This document shows, in pieces, positions 33,617-41,311 of a DNA stretch of 64,000 nucleotides. Position numbers and translations under genes: made by a program. The stretch comes from Halosimplex amylolyticum (lineage in GTDB: Archaea > Halobacteriota > Halobacteria > Halobacteriales > Haloarculaceae). Below the pieces are notes generated by a model that searched no databases, was not told the DNA's origin, and was given only the letters and a program-made list of their open reading frames with translations. The stretch lies in NCBI RefSeq assembly GCF_051414035.1, contig NZ_JBLKNW010000003.1, positions 124,001-188,000 of the forward strand, written 5' to 3'. Every line of letters begins with the position of its first letter. Positions within the stretch are counted from its first letter, which is position 1.

Positions 33617-33840
33617 TTACGGTGGGAGGTGGCGGTCGTAGATATTCCGTCGGTGCCCGACTGCTTCGACGATGAGAACGTCCTCCTCGCGGTCCCAGGT
33701 GATAATTCCCCGGTAGTCGCCAGCGCGAAGCTTGTAGTATGGAAAACCGCTGAGCTTTTCGAGGCGATGGGACGTCCAGTCTTTCGCCTCGTCGAGTTTC
33801 TTGACCAGCCGCTCCTGGGCTTCGGTGTCGAGTCCCTCCA
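33617..33840 (-). pseudogene. RelE-family toxin, C-terminal part (IS-split)
   Basis: Reads LEGLDTEAQERLVKKLDEAK then HRLEKLSGFPYYKLRAGDYR, then GIITWDREEDVLIVEAVGHR and ends YDRHLPP with TAA. These are RelE/ParE fold hallmarks (KLRAGDYR, VGHRRNIYD). The N-terminus is at 35389-35428 beyond the TnpB element. Joining 40 + 224 bases gives exactly 88 codons, so an 87-residue RelE was interrupted without loss of a base. Confidence 0.88.
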
Positions 33841-33855
33841 GTGAACTACCCCACC

Positions 33856-35082
33856 CTATCGTTCGCCTGACGGCTCACGCTTGAGGGTGGGGCTTCCTGA
33901 TTCCATGACGCACTTTGCAGACACCGAATTGGTGTCCACAGGGAGCACAGTCTCCACAGGCGTTGATTCGGAGTGTCCCGCTCCTAACCGCTTCGTGATA
34001 CCGCGAGAAAGGATATTCCACGCCGCGTTCGCGTCTCTATCTGCCTCGAACCCACACGACGGGCAAGAGTGTTCACGGACCCACAACGGCTTGTCCGTCT
34101 TGACACCGCAGGAAGCACACTCTTTGGTCGTGTCTTTTGGGTCAACAGCGACAAAGTGCGTTCCCTCGCGTTCGCATTTATATTCAAGCATCCACAGGAA
34201 CGTTCCCCATGCCGCGTCTGCTCGGTTCCGCGAGTTACCCGGCAGTTCCACCAAGCCCTTCCCGTCCAAGTCCTCTACGGCCACCAAGTCGTACTCGGTG
34301 GCATAGTAGTTCGCCAACTTGTGGAGGAAGTCGCGTCGCTTTCGCTTGAGGTCAGCGTGGCGTTCGGCCACCACACGACGCTGTTTCTCCCAATTTGCAG
34401 ACCCGTGTACCTTCCGCGAGAGGTTCTGCTGTGCGCGTTCCAATTGCTCGCGTTCCACCGAGAGGTCGGGAGATTCGACGGCGGTGCCGTCCGTGTCGTG
34501 AACGTACTTGAGAATCCCTACGTCGATACCAACACACTTCTCGGGATTCTCCGGTTTCGCGGGCGAGTCGTCCGGTGTCTCGATACCGAGGATGGCATAC
34601 CACTCCCCGGTCGGTTCCTGCTTGATTGTGACCGTCTTGATTTCGGCGTCGTCGGGCAGGTCGCGGTGGAAGGTGAGCGGGATCGTACCGAGTTTTGAGA
34701 GCCACAGCCGCGTCCGACCGCTCGTGTTTTTGAGCTTGAAGCCGGACTGACTGTAGGTGAAACTGCGGTACTCGCCCGGAGTCTTCCAGTTGAGAGTGCC
34801 GACGTGGTGGCCGTTCTCTTTGCGACCGCGAAGCGTTGAAAGGTTGTCGTACAGCCGTTGAACGACTTTCTGGAGAACCTTCGAGTGAACGCTTTCCAGG
34901 TCGTTCCACCACTTCTTGAGGCTTGGCAGGAGCTTCTGTTCGGAGTAGGCCGAAGTGTCGTCGTTCCGGTTGAGTCGGTGGAGGAAATGGTTGTAGACTT
35001 GTCTACAGGTATCGACAGTCCACGCTAACTGTTTTTCAAGAGCGTCGGATGGTCGGAGTCGATACCTGTAGTTGTAGTTCAT
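33856..35082 (-). CDS. tnpB: TnpB RNA-guided endonuclease family protein, copy 2
   Basis: 408 residues, closely similar to copy 1. RuvC residues are kept: VGIDVGILKYV, VAVEDLDGKGLVE and DRDANAAWNIL, together with zinc-ribbon CASCGVKTDKPLWVREHSC and PSCG. The two proteins differ mainly in the middle linker (KVHGSANWEKQRRV against KEHGSNNWEEQHKT) and the C-terminus. Its predicted guide lies in the relE sequence immediately downstream of the right end (33821-33840). The DUF2080 gene ends 8 bases before its start, unlike the directly abutting pair in copy 1. Confidence 0.9.
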   Translation of the reverse strand: MNYNYRYRLRPSDALEKQLAWTVDTCRQVYNHFLHRLNRNDDTSAYSEQKLLPSLKKWWNDLESVHSKVLQKVVQRLYDNLSTLRGRKENGHHVGTLNWKTPGEYRSFTYSQSGFKLKNTSGRTRLWLSKLGTIPLTFHRDLPDDAEIKTVTIKQEPTGEWYAILGIETPDDSPAKPENPEKCVGIDVGILKYVHDTDGTAVESPDLSVEREQLERAQQNLSRKVHGSANWEKQRRVVAERHADLKRKRRDFLHKLANYYATEYDLVAVEDLDGKGLVELPGNSRNRADAAWGTFLWMLEYKCEREGTHFVAVDPKDTTKECASCGVKTDKPLWVREHSCPSCGFEADRDANAAWNILSRGITKRLGAGHSESTPVETVLPVDTNSVSAKCVMESGSPTLKREPSGER

Positions 35083-35090
35083 CTGGAGAG

Positions 35091-35234
35091 CTATTCGTCG
35101 ATGGGTTCGCTCGTTCGGACGACTTTCACGTTTGCACCACGCCAGTCCTTCGGGACGAGAACGTGAGCGCCGTTACCGGTCGCTTTGGCTGTCCCCGTGA
35201 TGACTTCATGGCCTTCTATTTCGTGCCTATCCAT
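35091..35234 (-). CDS. DUF2080 transposase-associated small protein, copy 2
   Basis: 47 residues from ATG 35234: MDRHEIEGHEVITGTAKATG, then NGAHVLVPKDWRGANVKVVR. It is a homologue of the copy 1 protein with the same length and KATGNGAHV core. A longer open frame to 35321 would add an unlikely N-terminus. Just before it, ATATACAATATTGAAAC (about 35245-35262) offers a promoter. Confidence 0.8.
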   Translation of the reverse strand: MDRHEIEGHEVITGTAKATGNGAHVLVPKDWRGANVKVVRTSEPIDE

Positions 35235-35388
35235 CACCAGTGTATATACAATATTGAAACATAAAAGTGACGGTGGGCCTGTGGAATTGCGACCAATCAG
35301 TGTATGAGACCTGTGCGGCACTGTATCCCCTCCCTACTCGCTCCCTTCGGTCGCTCCTTGAGGAAGGAGCCTTAGCGCCTCAATTCAG

Positions 35389-35428
35389 GTAAATCGAGTG
35401 CTTTCTGTGTCCACTCGACCTCAGTCAT
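35389..35428 (-). pseudogene. RelE-family toxin, N-terminal part (IS-split)
   Basis: ATG 35428 overlaps the antitoxin stop. It reads MTEVEWTQKALDL before the TnpB element begins. The last codon is divided by the insertion (TTA C|TG). In-frame rejoining with 33840-33617 gives ALDLLEGLDTEAQER, as in RelE proteins. Confidence 0.85.
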
Positions 35429-35699
35429 CGATCCCCAGCCGGTCCTTCACGTCGTCCTGCGAAACCGTCTCACCCTGCTCCCGCTGGTCGCGGCTCTCGG
35501 CTAGATGCTCGAGTGCTTCCTCGGACAGCTGCGTTGGTGGGTTGACGGCATCCCGGAGGGCGTCACGGATGAACTCGGATTTGTTCGCGTAGCCACGCTC
35601 CTCCCAGACCTCGTCGACCTGTGCCAGCAGCGACTGTGGCACTCGGACGTTGATCTTCTCCATTTCGCCGTCACCGCCGGCGTCACTGTCGGTGCTCAT
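35421..35699 (-). CDS. RHH antitoxin of the split RelE module
   Basis: 92 residues from ATG 35699. An acidic start is followed by an RHH domain MEKINVRVPQSLLAQVDEVW then ERGYANKSEFIRDALRDAV, and an acidic tail (HLAESRDQREQGETVSQDDV). This is a MetJ/Arc-type fold with a tail that would bind RelE. Its TGA overlaps the relE ATG, so the pair is translationally coupled. The frame is open further upstream to 35981 but the RHH start is at 35699. The antitoxin is intact while its toxin is cut by the IS, so no active toxin remains here. Confidence 0.85.
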   Translation of the reverse strand: MSTDSDAGGDGEMEKINVRVPQSLLAQVDEVWEERGYANKSEFIRDALRDAVNPPTQLSEEALEHLAESRDQREQGETVSQDDVKDRLGIDD

Positions 35700-35787
35700 A
35701 TGCTGTGATACGCTTGTATCACGTAAGTAGCTTCGGTTGATTCTCTGGACTGTGGTTGACAACGTCGAGACCTCGAGTGGGGGGACG

Positions 35788-36075
35788 TCAGTCAGGAGTT
35801 TCCTCTTCGATCGAAATTCGGTCGTCAGTGACATCGTCAAAGGACTTATCCGACGAGATGACCGGATCGTGGTTAGCGTAGGTAATGTGATACGCATCGA
35901 ACGCGGTGAGGCCATGTTGCTCCATATAGTCGGCCGGTTGGAAGAGAACCGTCTCGTCTTCAGGGACAGACGCGATCTCAAGCGTGTAGCTGAGTGCCTC
36001 CATACGGTCGAATTCGAACCGATCAGAGATCATCACTAAACCACGAACATTCCGCGCCAATTTGAACAGAGACAC
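35788..36075 (-). pseudogene. PIN-domain toxin, N-terminally damaged
   Basis: The C-terminal half reads FDRMEALSYTLEIASVPEDE, then YMEQHGLTAFDAYHITYANH and DPVISSDKSFDDV. DAYHxxYAxxDPxISSDxSFD is a PIN-domain signature with acidic active-site residues. The first third, which should hold the start motif with the first catalytic Asp, is absent. Upstream sequence (36076-36160) only gives fragments such as SRNSCVLPGLAATP in other frames. GTG 36075 is merely where the frame opens. It is most likely a non-functional toxin. Confidence 0.6.
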
Positions 36076-36495
36076 GGCAAACCGCTCCGGGCGGCAGTCG
36101 GAGTGGCTGCCAGCCCGGGCAGGACACAGCTATTTCGGGAGCGAGCGATACGATAACGTCCCACGAGGGACGCATATATTAAGAGGCCGGTGTTCCCCAA
36201 AAGGATACCTGCAAACTGATAACAGATAGTGCACATGTGCGTATTTTCGCTCTAACGTATCTGGGGAGGAACAAGCGAGCTGTCATTAAGAAAATCACAT
36301 TTTCGGCGGGCAGCGGTCGGTTTGGTGTCTGGTCCACCAGATTTCGTCCCACCTCGTGTACAGCGGCAGGACTACGTGCCCGCTGTATCCTCCGTCCATC
36401 TTCCTACAAGGAGGGAATCCCGGCCTTCAGGCCGGGAGGGAATCCGACAATCCCCTCAATAACCACGTTCTGATGCTCGATCCGAATATCGACCG

Positions 36496-36528
36496 TCATT
36501 TTTAACTTACGTAAGAACTTACGTTTAG
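36496..36528 (+). promoter_or_regulatory. Palindromic operator in the promoter of the copy 3 genes
   Basis: TTTTTAACTTACGTAAG (36499-36515) holds a TATA-like box and the palindrome CTTACGTAAG, followed at once by a second AACTTACGT. The small regulator gene begins at 36533, about 30 bases from the TATA box, so the message is probably leaderless and the repeats sit across the start region. Confidence 0.6.
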
Positions 36529-36532
36529 ACGG

Positions 36533-36694
36533 ATGAGAGCCGACTTCGATATGGAGCGCGGGGGGCCACTTCACGAGGCCGTGAAGCAATACGCCCGCGA
36601 CCACGGGATACGCCACTCCCGCGCATATCCTGAACTCCTTCGCAAAGGACTCGAATCCGAAGGCTATGATGTCAACCACTCTGACAGCGACTAA
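36533..36694 (+). CDS. Small helical regulator-like protein in TnpB element 3
   Basis: 53 residues: MRADFDMERGGPLHEAVKQY, then ARDHGIRHSRAYPELLRKGL. A short strand followed by two helices suggests a ribbon-helix-helix fold. Its end overlaps the tnpB start by 26-29 bases, so the genes are coupled. It occupies the place that DUF2080 takes in copies 1 and 2 but is unrelated. Autorepression through the ACTTACGT repeats just upstream is a reasonable guess. Confidence 0.55.
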   Translation: MRADFDMERGGPLHEAVKQYARDHGIRHSRAYPELLRKGLESEGYDVNHSDSD

Positions 36695-37943
36695 GACGCT
36701 GGAAGCCACGCTTGCACCACCCACGCGGTGCAAAGAGCAACGTCTCCAGCAAACGCTGTCCGAATACCGTGACGCACTCCACGACGCCTTCAAGCAAGAC
36801 TGTACGACGATGAATGCCACGAACGACGTGGTGACACCGTACAACTTGCCGTACCAAGCGAAAGACGCCCTCAAATCCTACGTCCCCAAACTCCACAACA
36901 CATACAACGCGAATGAGTTGGACGACGAACACCCGGTCCGCTTCGTGAATCGGGCCGGGAAGTTCGACTGCGACTCTTCACGTGAGTACGAAATCTGTTG
37001 GAACGTTCCCCAACCCGGTCGCGGAACCAACTTCTGGATTCCACTCCGACTGAACCCCAAGCAAGAGCGACTATGGAATGATCTCCTCGATGACGAATCG
37101 AGTACGGGCGTGGGAGAACTTCGTTTGCAGAAACATCGGAAAACGTGGACGCTCCACGTCACTGTCGAATACGAGGTCGAAGACACGACCGAGATGCCCG
37201 AGAATGCGACTCGGGTCGGCTTCGATATTGGGGAGTCGATGCTGGTCACGGGCTGTGCCCTCCAGCACGGTGCTCCCACCGAACCGTTGCTCATCAAGGG
37301 GAACGAAGCCAAACGACTCCGAAAGGAGATACACACCACGCTCACGCGTCTCCAAGAGCGAGACGCGCCCGAATGGCGTGTTGAAGAACGCTTCTCGTAC
37401 TACCAGAACCGACTCACGGACATCATCGAGAAGGCCTCTCAGAAGGCCGTTGCGTACGCCACGCAATTTGAAAATCCCGTTATTGTGATGGAAGACTTGG
37501 CGTACATTCGGGAGTCGCTGGACTACGGGAAGTACATGAACCGACGCCTGCACTCGTGGGCGTTTGCTCGCTTGCAGGACCGTATCGAGGACAAAGCCCG
37601 AGACGCGGGGATTCCGGTTAGATATGTTCACCCACAGTACACGAGCAAAACGTGCCATGCGTGCCAGCACATTGGGTATCGGCCTCAGCAAGCCGAGTTC
37701 GAGTGCAAGAATCTGGAGTGCCACGTATCGACGTTTCAAGCGGACATTAACGCTAGTGCAAACATCGCACGACGCGTAGACCCGTGGGGAGAGAGCCTGC
37801 CGCTGAAACCGGCGGGCGATGACTCGCCACAGGATGGGAGCCGTTGTGACACGGCCACGACTCACCGGGAGACGAGTGGGATACCCTCGCAGATGACGCT
37901 CACGGCATTCCAAGAGTCGAAACCCCCTGCCAGCAACGACTGA
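36669..37943 (+). CDS. tnpB: TnpB RNA-guided endonuclease family protein, copy 3 (divergent lineage)
   Basis: 424 residues from ATG 36669 (36666 is also possible). TKTLEATLAPPT opens the protein. RuvC residues: Asp in RVGFDIGESMLV, Glu in VIVMEDLAYIRES, Asp in STFQADINASANIA. Zinc-ribbon cysteines are CHACQHIGYRPQQAEFECKN with LECH. Sequence differs strongly from copies 1 and 2, and it lies on the other strand with different ends. All three catalytic acids are present. The tail after RRVDPWGESLPL is low complexity and overlaps the region expected to form the guide RNA scaffold. Confidence 0.85.
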   Translation: MSTTLTATKTLEATLAPPTRCKEQRLQQTLSEYRDALHDAFKQDCTTMNATNDVVTPYNLPYQAKDALKSYVPKLHNTYNANELDDEHPVRFVNRAGKFDCDSSREYEICWNVPQPGRGTNFWIPLRLNPKQERLWNDLLDDESSTGVGELRLQKHRKTWTLHVTVEYEVEDTTEMPENATRVGFDIGESMLVTGCALQHGAPTEPLLIKGNEAKRLRKEIHTTLTRLQERDAPEWRVEERFSYYQNRLTDIIEKASQKAVAYATQFENPVIVMEDLAYIRESLDYGKYMNRRLHSWAFARLQDRIEDKARDAGIPVRYVHPQYTSKTCHACQHIGYRPQQAEFECKNLECHVSTFQADINASANIARRVDPWGESLPLKPAGDDSPQDGSRCDTATTHRETSGIPSQMTLTAFQESKPPASND

Positions 37944-38026
37944 CTGGCATTCCCACCGTGTGGGAAGCCCCGCCGTTCACGGCGGGGTGGATGTCACTTT
38001 AACACCACTTTTGCTGGGATGTGGAT

Positions 38027-38137
38027 TCAAAATCCAAGTGAGTCGGGAGCGAGCAGTGATCGACCGTAGCGGCGATTAGCATCGACAGTACTCTGCGATT
38101 GCCGGTCTTGAGCGTTTGTATTGACAGCCTCAGCCAT
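38027..38137 (-). CDS. Very small hypothetical protein (36 aa)
   Basis: ATG 38137 overlaps the stop of the gene before it (TGATG). The 36-residue peptide MAEAVNTNAQDRQSQ... ends LLAPDSLGF. Coupling to the upstream gene is the only support. Confidence 0.25.
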   Translation of the reverse strand: MAEAVNTNAQDRQSQSTVDANRRYGRSLLAPDSLGF

Positions 38138-38316
38138 CAACCGGTCTTGATCATTTCTATATCAGTCACCCGCTCACGACCGGTCTCTCGCCAGTGGCAT
38201 CCGGCGTAGATCTCGGTCACTCGCCAACAGTCCGATTCAGACGATCGAACGAATCGGACTCGTCGACGTGGGCCACTCTTGGGCGTGTACTCGACCACGA
38301 ATTCATTGTCATCCAT
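38137..38316 (-). CDS. Small hypothetical protein (59 aa)
   Basis: ATG 38316 begins one base after the stop of the 99-residue gene. It reads FVVEYTPKSGPRRRVRFVRS, then DCWRVTEIYAGCHWRETGRE. The alternating strand pattern with Trp and Cys residues looks like a genuine beta-rich small domain. Family unknown. Stop at 38139-38137. Confidence 0.5.
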   Translation of the reverse strand: MDDNEFVVEYTPKSGPRRRVRFVRSSESDCWRVTEIYAGCHWRETGRERVTDIEMIKTG

Positions 38317-38317
38317 C

Positions 38318-38617
38318 TTAGACGTACTCTGTCGAACTGGCGCCGGCGATGATAGCGGCCCAGCCTCTAGTGCTCACGCGGTGGTCTTCCCAGGCGCCGC
38401 GGATAGTCTCGACGTGGGTCAACCAGTCGGTCAGCGTCGAGAGGGGCGTCTCTGCGAACGCCCACGATTCGACCTCGCCGGCGTCGACAACGTAGACCGT
38501 TCGTTCGTAGCGACTCCAGAAGTGGGTCGCACCGTCGCCGTCAGTGCCGAGGTAGTTGGCGTCGTGGGCGAGTTGCTCAGCAATACCTTCTTCAAGAGGG
38601 GGATCATTTTTCGGCAT
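38318..38617 (-). CDS. Conserved-looking hypothetical protein (99 aa)
   Basis: Residues include IAEQLAHDANYLGTDGDGAT then HFWSRYERTVYVVDAGEVES, with one strand-rich core and a helix near the end (TDWLTHVETIRGAWEDHRV). No known domain is recognised. It starts a cluster of three tightly spaced minus-strand genes ending next to the right end of TnpB element 3, which may have cut the operon short. Confidence 0.6.
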   Translation of the reverse strand: MPKNDPPLEEGIAEQLAHDANYLGTDGDGATHFWSRYERTVYVVDAGEVESWAFAETPLSTLTDWLTHVETIRGAWEDHRVSTRGWAAIIAGASSTEYV

Positions 38618-38763
38618 GGGTTCTGGAAGAACCCGGCTCGCCTGGTTCCAGCAGGCGGGCGCTTTCTGCGATATATCGCCCGAGAGAGCCGGTGTTCCTA
38701 TCTAATTGTATTGTAAGCGGCCACCATAATACTTTTGCTTTTGGTAAACAGACATTCGCACGT

Positions 38764-38979
38764 ATGACACAGGGGAAGCGAACCGTCTCGGATAGTGAGA
38801 TTATTGCTGCAATCTGCGACCAGGACGATCCGTTCGTGACAGCTGCAGAAGTCGCAGGAATGTTCGGGATGACACGTCAGTGGGCACACAATCGACTTCA
38901 AAATCTTCACGATAGCGAGCGGATCAATCGAAAGAAGTCTGGGCCGCGAAACGTGATTTGGTGGGTTTCAGAGAATTAA
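38764..38979 (+). CDS. Winged-helix protein (71 aa)
   Basis: MTQGKRTVSDSEIIAAICDQ, then FVTAAEVAGMFGMTRQWAHN and RLQNLHDSERINRKKSG form a helix-turn-helix with a short wing. ATG 38764 is preceded by an AT-rich promoter area (CCATAATACTTTTGC, 38725). The gene is convergent with a paralogue at 38976-39227, sharing four bases at the two stops. Both proteins share RQWA-x-NRL in the recognition helix. A DNA-binding regulator, target unknown. Confidence 0.75.
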   Translation: MTQGKRTVSDSEIIAAICDQDDPFVTAAEVAGMFGMTRQWAHNRLQNLHDSERINRKKSGPRNVIWWVSEN

Positions 38980-39227
38980 CTATCGCGGGTATCCGCAAGA
39001 TACTGTTCCCCAGTTGTCGAAATCCAGAAGAACCGAGCACGTCCGCCTGGATTCTTACTCATAAGATATCCATCACTCTCAAGGGACTTAAGCCGGTTGT
39101 CCGCCCACTGTCGACTCTTTTCGAATTCCTCACTAACTTCAGTCGCGGTGAAACCGGGGTCCGGCGACTCGACGAAGAACCGTAGGATTTCACGTGTCTT
39201 GACAGAGGGATCGGGACCGCGACTCAC
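38976..39227 (-). CDS. Winged-helix protein (83 aa), convergent paralogue
   Basis: MSRGPDPSVKTREILRFFVE, then GFTATEVSEEFEKSRQWADN and RLKSLESDGYLMSKNPGG form a winged helix. The motif SRQWADNRL matches TRQWAHNRL in the gene converging on it from 38764. The stops overlap (TTAA region 38976-38979). Such tail-to-tail overlap makes antisense interference between the two messages likely. Confidence 0.75.
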   Translation of the reverse strand: MSRGPDPSVKTREILRFFVESPDPGFTATEVSEEFEKSRQWADNRLKSLESDGYLMSKNPGGRARFFWISTTGEQYLADTRDS

Positions 39228-39535
39228 ACCACCAATTACACGACCTCCGGATTATTGATTCCGACTCCATCCATTTACCATTAGCAACTATTAAGCCGGT
39301 AGCAAAGGCAGTACATATCAGACTCTATGCGGTGAGAATTTCGCCGGAAAATCGGCGACCGTGGTCTAGCACGGCCGCCGCGTGGAGTCGGAACGACCGA
39401 CATGTTCGTAATCACGCCGCGGGGACTTCAACTTCCCGCACGACGAGTCGCATCACCCTGCAACTCTGCTGTGACGAGTGGAGTTGTACCAGCCTCTGCT
39501 CGCTCGACGTATCTCATTCCCGGAGGGGATCATCG

Positions 39536-40399
39536 ATGACCGACAATGAGTCGCTCGAAGCACGTGTGGCCGCCCTCGAAGCGACTGTCGAACAGCAGGC
39601 AGCCCGCATCACCGAACTCGAAGCCGATCACGATTCTGAGCGCCAGGCACGTGAAGCAGCTGAAACGCGCGTCGACGAACTTGAAATGACCGTCGAGCGC
39701 CAGAACGCCCTCCTCGATGCACTCCGGAAACGGATGAAGATCAGCCGCGGGATGATCGGAGAACTCCAGTCCCGTGAACTCGAGAAGGGCGCACACCTCC
39801 GCTGGGATCACGTTAAACCGACACTGGACGACGACTTGCTCGAACTCCACGAGGACACTGTCGAGCGAATCAGCAAAGACGACGGGAAGTACATCCGACT
39901 CCCCGCGGAATCGGACCCGCTCGATAGTGACGGGATTGTCGCGCTCGCCCACGGAGATCTGCTACCCATCCAGCAACTTGCACAGCTGGACGAGGAGACG
40001 CTCCAGTCCGTTACGGATGCGCGCCCCGACCGCCTGGCCGCACAAGTCTGGCAAGCCCGCCACGGACCGTCAGGCGACCTCTGGAAGACCGGTTGCAACG
40101 GTGTCCGGGAATATCTCGACGCCGGCAAGCTAGCGACGTGGATTCGGATCCAAGAGGGCGACGTGAGTCCCGATTATGCGACGAAGCTCGCGCGGCGGAC
40201 GATCGATTCGCTGCTGGATCTGTCGAAGCATCGGTTGTACGACGAACTGCGCTCTCGGCGTGCCGATGGTCTCCAGTACAAAGAGCGTCGAGTGGTGTTG
40301 CCAGCAGATGCAGAGATTCCTGGGGAGACGCGTGCAGGTAGTGAGTCAGTGGAACCAAAGGAGTCGACCCCGGCGACAACTGGTGTCGCCGGTGACTAG
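39536..40399 (+). CDS. Coiled-coil protein of haloarchaeal plasmid type
   Basis: 287 residues from ATG 39536, which follows a strong ribosome-binding site GGAGGGG by a few bases. Residues 6-75 form a coiled coil (ARVAALEATVEQQAARITEL, then RVDELEMTVERQNALLDALR). The rest is a conserved-looking globular part: WDHVKPTLDDDLLELHEDTV, then VALAHGDLLPIQQLAQLDEE and TKLARRTIDSLLDLSKHRLY. Functional class is unknown; comparable proteins occur on haloarchaeal plasmids and proviruses. An upstream extension to 39332 is open but lacks protein character. It is the last gene before the gene-free junction. Confidence 0.65.
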   Translation: MTDNESLEARVAALEATVEQQAARITELEADHDSERQAREAAETRVDELEMTVERQNALLDALRKRMKISRGMIGELQSRELEKGAHLRWDHVKPTLDDDLLELHEDTVERISKDDGKYIRLPAESDPLDSDGIVALAHGDLLPIQQLAQLDEETLQSVTDARPDRLAAQVWQARHGPSGDLWKTGCNGVREYLDAGKLATWIRIQEGDVSPDYATKLARRTIDSLLDLSKHRLYDELRSRRADGLQYKERRVVLPADAEIPGETRAGSESVEPKESTPATTGVAGD

Positions 40400-41311
40400 C
40401 GTCGGCGGAGTGAGAGAGTCGCCCAACCGGACACGAACTAGGTAACAGACACGGACTAATAGAGCAAGCGCGGGTGTTCATCTGGCGTCGGTAGCTTGTC
40501 GTATCGGGTCTCGATCGGCAGTCGTCGGCTAGAACCACTGTACCCCGATGCTGCGGTCACCGATGACACCAACTGTCCACGGATGATATATAGATTTGAC
40601 CACGCCGCATATCTGCAACCCCATGAAATCGGTGGATTCCTGCTAATACGGTCAAAGTAGCGGGTAATGCCGGAGGTCAAGGTTAGAAAATTCCCGCTAG
40701 TATAACGAGGATATCTCCAGTTCGAGGCTAGACTCCCAGCTGGTCACCGGGGCGAGAGACGTTGTCCACCTCAAGGGCGATCAGACGCCCGAAATCCCCG
40801 CGGAGCGCGGTCGGCGTCTGACTACATGTTGGAACAAATAATTATCATGAGGAGTTACAAGTGTAGTGAAAGACCGTCTCTACTGCTAAAGTTTTCCGAT
40901 TGAGGAATCCGATTCAGAGAGATGTTGACATGTTTCGGCGGCAGGCGCAAACGACGATATAGCCGCGAAACCGCTTGTGGGACGTTCCTATTGCCGATAC
41001 GTGCTTCTGTTCGATCGGCTTCGAACGATAGATTTCGGGTGAGTCTAGGCACGAATTGGGGTGTGAAACGCAATCATAGCGGGGACCGAGATAGGGTGTA
41101 TGCCCGGAACAAGGGTCGTACACGGGGTAGTTCCGCTGGATATGCGTATTCTGCGGGTTGTAGATCGCAATGCGATTGGCGAGGATGGTCTATAATATGA
41201 CGGACTATCGTAACCGGGCCATTCGAGTCACAAAATGCCGTAGTCAGAGGTCAACACTTGTTTGATTATAACCCTCAATAACCTTCGATAGACCAATTGA
41301 AGATGGTTTGA
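40400..41311. other. Gene-free junction between mobile region and glycan locus
   Basis: About 900 bases with no credible coding frame on either strand. Composition is less GC-rich than the flanks, with AT patches at 40640-40665 and 40828-40850 (AATAATTATCATGAG). Frames such as that from 40922 give unlikely proteins. No tRNA gene, long repeat or integrase site is seen. It is where one would look for the edge of an integrated element. Confidence 0.4.

Larger units (their letters stand above)
33841..35388 (-). mobile_element. IS200/IS605-type TnpB element, copy 2
   Basis: 1548 bases, same structure as copy 1: GTGAACTACCCCACCCTA at the right end, terminal stem CCCCACCCT/AGGGTGGGG, tnpB, DUF2080, and left end next to GTAAA (35389-35393, TTTAC on the element's strand). 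It sits inside relE. Removing 33841-35388 restores an intact reading frame, which fixes the boundaries to the base. Confidence 0.9.
36400..37996 (+). mobile_element. IS200/IS605-type TnpB element, copy 3 (different lineage)
   Basis: Left end has a perfect 8-bp stem CCCGGCCT/AGGCCGGG (36419-36436). Right end has two stems, TCCCAC/GTGGGA (37951-37965) and CCCCGCC/GGCGGGG (37968-37987). The element carries a small putative regulator and tnpB, no tnpA. CTGTATCCTC at 36383 also occurs near the left ends of copies 1 and 2. Exact limits are uncertain because no interrupted gene can be rebuilt. Confidence 0.65.

Noticed and set aside
35985..36020. TTCGAATTCGAACCG-like sequence that resembles a tRNA T-arm
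   Set aside because: It lies within the PIN-domain reading frame and no acceptor or anticodon arms can be formed around it.
40922..41200. 92-codon frame in the junction
   Set aside because: Composition (Arg, Ser, Gly, Tyr mixture) and lack of a start signal or homologous domain make it a chance frame.
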